From positions 26,040,001 through 26,104,000 of the forward strand of contig CM075943.1 of the NCBI GenBank assembly GCA_038030265.1: a stretch of DNA of 64,000 bases, in the 5' to 3' direction. The position numbers and the translations under genes were made by a program. Positions 57,638-64,000 of the stretch are shown here, piece by piece (the first letter of the stretch is position 1; each line of letters starts with the position of its first letter). The notes beneath the pieces were generated by a model. That model ran no database searches and was not told where the DNA came from. It saw nothing but the letters and a program-made list of their open reading frames with translations. The stretch comes from Corythucha ciliata. Lineage: Eukaryota; Arthropoda; Insecta; Hemiptera; Tingidae.

Positions 57638-60600
57638 CTGCAAAGGCAACAGCAGAAAAACGAACGTTGTTAGTTTTAATAACAAAAATTGCGGAGCACT
57701 GAATATTTTATGATAAAAGAGAAAGAAAGGGGTTAATTTCCGGAGCTGGGGGTCCAGAAATGTTATCTTTCCGTTTCGAATTATACAACCATTATTATCA
57801 GAATATTAAAAATAAAATAAACCGGGCGTTCTAATTGGCAGTGATAGAAAATTTACTTCGTGGATTTATCTCTGTTGGATGTTAGATAGCCACAGAAATT
57901 TACTTTCTGGCGCATGGGACAAGCAATACCTCAAAACGAGTCATTGAAACAGTCCAACCTGTCAATCTAGCCCCCAGCGTGAATTGTCCATGGGGTGAAT
58001 TTGAGGCTCAAAATTCAGATTAGTTGGGGAGGGGGTGATCTGTGCCCTCATCCTCTTTTCACTTGTCCTTCCGTCTAGTCTTATCGAAAATTGCCCACTC
58101 GTAGTTTATTAGTGGTGCAACAACCTGAAACACCTTGCCCCTAATACACATTTATCAGCCACTTCTCATTTAATCATCACGTGTGAAGGAACTTTTTTTT
58201 TACATCCAAACCTCTTTTGTTTAACTAACAAAATGGGAGGTTTTTGCTAGACGTTTATAGAAAGGAATGAAGATCTTTTGTTCCTTTAGGGACTTTAAAA
58301 CAATCCTCCGGGTTTGAACTCGGAAGTTTACAGCGTTTCCAGTTCCAAAGGATCCGTTACAGGAAGTAATAACAAAAAAAAGTATTGCACTGTCGGGCGT
58401 GGGAAGCCTCCAGCTCTCTTCACCCACTCCCTGGCTATGTGGCTGCGCGAGGGGGTGGTTAAGCCCGTAAGCCGCGCTTTTTAGAGACACCCTCGAGTAA
58501 TGTTTGACGGAAAGAGCCCGCCGCGCCAGCTGCTATGCTCTCCTTTTAACTGTTTCCGGTTTATAACGTATTTCCCTATGAAGTAAATTTCTGGGCTGAG
58601 TGTTGTGAGGAAAGATCGCCGCAGAAAAAAAAAAAAAATTGATTGAATCACCCGGGTGATCTAACAAATTAGGAATGAGTCAGACGGTGGGCACCTTGAA
58701 TTTTCAATTAGTTTCCTGCGGTTTTTCACTTTTCCCAGGCAATGAGAAGATTCTTTCGTGAATTTCCCTGGGGGGAAATCCCCCATCCCACCCCACCCGC
58801 TTAAGCTCTCAGGATTTTAAATTAATTTGTACGAGGGTTAAACAGGGCGTGCAAAATTATGAAATAAATTTGCCGTACGGGGCCCTCGGATTTAATGTTC
58901 CTGCCTTATCTAGAGAATAGCCACTATTTTAAAATTAATGTCATCTCCCAAATGAGCAGGAGGTATTATAATACAACTTAACGTAGAGCCTTATGAACTG
59001 TCGCCGATTTTACGTGAAAGATCACAGCGCGATGTCCAGTTTTGTTAAACCATTACCTGAGTTCACAGTATCACAAAATAATGAGCAGAATGGGAACACG
59101 AACACTAATCCCCGCCCTCACAGGCCACAGGAGTGACAACCTTTTTCGTTCACGAGGAATAAAGGAAATGCCTTCAAGGATATCAATCCCACGTGATATT
59201 TTTTTTTTTTTTCAAATTTGTTCGTCCTAGAGTGGTAAACTCGAGGGAAAAAACTGGGAAATCTACCATTTTCAGAGTAATTAAAAAATAGCTAATTTAC
59301 AAGGGCTAAGCTATTCGCGTCGAAGAAAATGCTTACGCTAAGCGAAAGAAACCCAACACACGTAAGCGAATTTTGGGCAAGATTTCCCGGTCTTTCGCGT
59401 GAATGTACATCGCTGATAATTACGTTTCACTGATCTATTGGGACTCCCCCCCTCAGAACAAATGTAAAACTCGGAGCATTAAAATTTCAAGCAAACTGCG
59501 TTCAGTGGGCCCTTGTATATTCATAACTTCGTAAGCCTGTAAGCCGTTATACGAGGATTAGTGGTAAATGGGTATTTGCAGGATGAAGAAATTGCGATTT
59601 TACTGTATTTTTTACACAATAAGAGTCGTAAAAAGAGACAAATAAAAGTGAAAGGCTGAGTATTATCTGGAGGTAACTCGTAGTTGTTGTTGAGTTGCCC
59701 TATAGAAGAATACAAAAATGGATTTCATAAAGCTTTCCTTTGATTGTCGAGCTTCCCCAATCGTGTCTGTCAGTGGCAGTAAAAATTACGCGTGAAATTG
59801 ACACGATGATGACTGGTAGCATCGATTTTTGCGTCCTCTTCTTACTCATCTCACAGCTAAAGGAACGAAAGAACCACCCAGACCCTCCCCCTCCTATCAT
59901 CCTTGATCAGTGCAAAATAACCGGGTGGGGTGGGTAAGGTCGTGCGCTTGTCATTGCCAGGAGAAGGAAACACACAAAATCGGGAGAAGGGCGATATACA
60001 TGTAAATGTGTGTTTCGAGGGGTGTTAAGGGGCTGCATCGACTTAATTTTGTAACTTTGGGAACTGTCAATTTATGTAGCATCAGAATTCGGATATCTGA
60101 CTGATTAGTCTTGGAAACAAACTCTTGAGCCTGTTTGCTCTGCATTTTTCTGTCCCTGAAATAGATTATACGTAGGGGGTTGCCAATAAACGGCACCCTC
60201 TCATCTAGCAATGTCGATTCCACCACTAGCTGGACCGGGGGGGGGGGGCTTGGCTTTGCGTACCTAATTGACACTGCCAGGCCAGTTAAGGAGCCTGGCA
60301 TAACTGAGGGTGGGGGGTGGCGAAAAGTTTCAGAATGGTTGGTCAAGGGTTCAGTTGGCAGTATATGACTCAAATTGATAGATTCTTCTACTGGATGTCG
60401 AGGAAATCACTGGCTTGCCTGTATTGGACCCTCAGCGAACTACAATGACCCTCCCCACGCGAATCACCTCGAGCGATGATAAGCAAGAAGCTAGAAATGC
60501 CTTATAACGCCTGAGAGACGCCACGTCGGGTGGCGGCGCCCCCTCCACCGCCGCTCTTTTCTCGACCATCTGGTTTACATCTAAAGAGGTCTACGGTCCT

Positions 60601-63600
60601 ACCCGTCCTACCTACCGCACAATTTAAGGAGTTTGACCTCCCGGGAGTATTGCGTGCTCGCCAACGTCTATGTGAAAAGAATATTAATTAAAATGCATTT
60701 TTCAGAAATCTCACGAAATTTCTCACGTCGATTCCTCGCAACTCATCAATTATTTCAAGGACTTTGCCTCGAAAAAAAAAGAAAAAAATGACGTCTTTAA
60801 AGATCTTTTTCGCGTAGGTACTACAGTTTTAAAGTTTAGTTCCAACTCCAATTCCCCTCCTCCCCTACCAACAGGAAGTGTCCTCATCTTTTTTTTGTCT
60901 GAAGACACGACTACACGAGCTTGCTCCTTGTAACAATTAAACTTGAAACGCCGGGGTTTCACCCAAAAAATGCTTGTCCGCGCAATGTGAGGTCTCCGAA
61001 AATTTTGCATCCCTTGAACAACCTCCCACCTATAAACACTGTTGACATTTTCCCTTGGTGAATATGAAAGTTCGGAAGGAGAAGGCTCATGAAAAATTAC
61101 TTCTTGTTTGTGTTTTTTAGTCTTGAAACTTGGAAGAAAGTTGAAAGCGAAATTTATTCCCCAAGTGCGGGGAGGATCGGGGATTTTTATCCTTTAAATA
61201 CCTCCCCCTCCCCGCCCCATCCAGTAATACACTTTGTAAAGTGAGAGTCTGAGGTATACAGGACTTTTAAAATATAAGAGAATGACTTGGCAACATTGCC
61301 CCGTCCCCCGACATCTGCTCTCTTCCCTGGAACTGATGATATTCCCTCGGGTGCAGCCTCCTTTCCTGTCTTTCTTCTTTTTTTTTGGTCCTCCTCCGGC
61401 TGTTCCCTTAGTCTCTTCCCAAGTTTTGAAGGATTTCCGTTCCTTTTATCTTCTTCTCGGAAGGGTCTGGTGTGTGTCTCGCGCTCACACGCTGACAAGC
61501 CCCATGCATATATACACGTGCTTGTGGCGAAAAATTGTACGTAATTAAGTGAATTTCGAGGCTGTCAGAGTGACTTGTCACAGGAGCAGGGGAATGGTGG
61601 ACACGCCAGCCAGAATAGGCTGGAGAATTTGGACCAACACAGTGTTGGGTGCTAACGGTGGTTCCAGGCTAATTCTGCCCGTATGCTGACCCAATCTTAT
61701 TCCTGTTTTTTTTTTTTTTTTTTTTTTTTTTTTTCATTTTATTTTAAAGGTGTAGGACTCTGCCTTAACCATGACATCCATGGCGGAAGGGAGGAGCAAT
61801 GATTGCCAGTGAAACTCACGCAGGAAGAGAAAATTGCTCTCAAAGTCGGGAAACACTATCAAGAAGTTGATGACCTTGCGAGCGAATGAAAAGGAGCGAT
61901 CCCCCCCCCCCCCCGGTTTGTTAAAACCGAAAGAAGTAGCCCCTTCTCGATGACACGCCCTTCACGCGATGCCTATCATCAGAAAATGACGATCGCGAGG
62001 GCAATGTGAGATGACAGTTGTCTTCTCTCTACGAGGATTTAATCGCGGAATGAGTTAAATCTCAAGTATTGATAATTTGTAACGCCGTCCTTGGAGCTTC
62101 TCAATCAAGAAATCCCAGCCATGCGTGACTATGATTTTAGCGTTAAAGCTTTTTTCCATTATTTCGCGGCGAAGTTGAACGATTTTATTTTTACGTGGTG
62201 CGTGCCCCACAGTCTACAGAAGTAGCAACCACAACGGCAGCTGATGTTCGTTTGAGTCTCACAGAAAAGAATAATACGCGCGAAATAATTATTTGTCACA
62301 GTAGACAGTCTGGTTTCCCTTTAAAAAACAAAATCAAGGTGGAAAACTTTTAATTTTGGGCAAAACCACTTAAATCTTTTGAATAATTTTTGCTCCGCGT
62401 AGGGGTCACAAAGGAAGGTCAACGCCGTTAAGGGCATTGCTTGGTTCGTTGCCTTTGAACGGCGAACGTGGTGTGGTCTGTACAGAATCAGAAGCCTCGA
62501 GTGCTTGGCCGGGGGGGGGGGGCTAAAAGACTCGCGAACAGGCTCTCTATAAACAAAGACAGCCACTTGTTCATCTCCCACAAATCCTTTCAACCGTGTC
62601 CTTCCCACACACGTAATCGCGTCAACCATATGGCGATAACCCTTCCCCCTCTTTTTACCCCCTAACAAAATGATTCGAATGTGGAGAGAGATGAGCGTTG
62701 TCTCTCCTTTTGTTTAATAAGTGGAATTTAGCACCCATTTGAGATCACTTATGCAAGGCGATCGCCGATATGCTCTTAATTCCCTTCTGTCCCTTTTTTC
62801 CCATAAACGTCCTCCTCCCCGTCCTCTAATTTTTTTTTTTTTTCTTCTTCTTAACAACCCCATAGGCTCACTATACTGACAAGTTCCACAATCTCTCACC
62901 CTCCATACACTCACACAAAAAAACTTGAATTGACTGTGAGAATCGTACTATAAGGGGGAGGTTAACGGGGGGAGGGGAATCTGTGGCCTGGGAACGACCT
63001 ACGGGAGATCACCTTAAAACTTACGAAGTATTTTTGGGGGGCAAGGTAGAAACTCACCCTCAGAAGTAGAGAGGAGGTAGAGAGTTCTTAAAGAGTTTAT
63101 TGTTCACCACAACGCCCCCCCCCTCTCAGCACCCTTCTTCACTAACATACAGGAATCATGTTTGTGGGCGAGGGGGAAGGCCTCCCGGGTTATATTTAGG
63201 GGTGTCGGTGTCGAAGCTCCGTGACCTTCCTTATCGCTTCTCTGTTGCTATTATAACTATAAGGGTGTGTCCCTTTTTTGATCAAGAAATAAAACGTTTT
63301 TTTTTAAGGGGGCGATCGATGAAAAATGACGGCATAACTTGAGAGCTGGGTCATTCAGTAACCGGCACTTAAGTCACTCTTTCAGAGTGAAAACCAATAC
63401 TCTCTCAAAATCGACGTTTTTTTTAAACGACGAATGAATCATCTAAAACGCTGTCTTCAACATCCAAAAAACGTCATTTAAACGGTAAAGAAAAAGAAGC
63501 TTTCCCTCCATTATCGCGGGACTTTGGAATTAAAAATGTGACTCACGATTTGAAAGACACCCCACGTTAAGGAGGCGCGACGCGTGTTTCGTGATTACAA

Positions 63601-64000
63601 ATTCAGGAAGTTTACCAAACACATAGAGTCTAGAGAGAGAGAGAGAAGACGAGAATAAGTTTTTCTTCTTCTTCTTTACAAGGGCAGACAACAGCCGATG
63701 ACGCCAGTGTTGAATTATGTAAAAACCTGCGATGAAATGTACCTAACTTTTTAAGCAATGGAGGGAGGGGGGTAATTGGTTTTGGGATACGTAGTCGTAA
63801 AGCAGCCTTTTTCGACGGACAGACTGTTCAACTCTTTTTCAAGTGAAAAGATAAGGAAACGTTCTATTTTTTAGAAACAATTAACTATTATGAGTTATTA
63901 TTTAAACAAAAAGTTAGTTTTTACAAAACTACTGAGAAGTAGCATTGTACGAATATAGTACCCTGGCCCGAAAATTGTATGAGGAGGAAAATTGTACGAG
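57638..64000. other. Numb upstream intron / 5' region, no gene recognised
   Basis: Apart from the repeat copy at 58833, no exon of another gene and no upstream Numb coding exon (a Met-Gly-Asn-type start was looked for) was found. It contains a 29-nt T run at 61706-61734, C or G runs at about 60239-60248, 61902-61914 and 62511-62522, and a GA run near 63632. Confidence 0.45.
58833..58985 (+). repeat. Repeat copy 2 (AGGGCGTGCAAATTTAT family)
   Basis: Direct-orientation relative of 57259-57413, about 1.6 kb away, with the same block order and similar length. Non-coding. Confidence 0.6.

Overview
The window is animal nuclear DNA, most likely from an arthropod and plausibly a crustacean. Genes are split by short GT-AG introns with animal-style splice sites. 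It carries Numb, an ERG/FLI-type ETS factor, an anoctamin and a takeout/juvenile-hormone-binding-type secreted protein, the last being an arthropod family. The space between exons is crowded with inverted-repeat elements, decayed retrotransposons, degenerate minisatellite-like arrays and many G or C homopolymers. The species is not identified.

Layout: (1) 117-508, the last two coding exons of a TARBP1-type tRNA 2'-O-methyltransferase (+), cut by the window edge. (2) 989-19042, an ERG/FLI-like ETS gene (-) in four coding exons (N-terminal exon, PNT exon, two exons forming the ETS domain and tail); its introns hold a foldback transposon, a tRNA-like element and 30-bp repeat arrays. (3) 19.1-31.9 kb, an intergenic tract of nested transposons, LINE fragments, a MADF fragment and repeat arrays. 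(4) 31887-45848, a 14-exon anoctamin (-). Its 10.2-kb intron 12 contains a five-exon takeout-like gene on the opposite strand (40521-41575), an intronless 514-residue gene (32910-34454, -) with several PP1-docking-like motifs, a decayed transposase and several MITE-like elements. (5) 46469-47035 MRGBP (-) and 47334-48743 TYW3 (+), head to head with about 300 bp between start codons. (6) 48.7-52.7 kb, one more 30-bp-type array, a MITE-like element and an AT-rich tract that probably includes the Numb 3' UTR. (7) 52684-57610, a complete nine-exon Numb coding region (-), followed by 6.4 kb of 5' intron or upstream DNA.

I assembled the exons by hand. The joined frames of ETS (438 aa), anoctamin (910 aa), takeout-like (250 aa), TYW3 (203 aa) and Numb (549 aa) each stay open with consistent splice phases from start to stop, which is strong internal support. 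The genes are unrelated in function (tRNA modification, transcription, membrane scrambling or channel activity, chromatin acetylation, cell-fate determination), so no operon or pathway cluster is implied. The least ordinary content is the repeat landscape (30-bp degenerate arrays including a head-to-head pair, tRNA-like cores inside inverted repeats, a three-level nested insertion), the PP1-motif protein, and an anoctamin whose calcium-site residues look altered.
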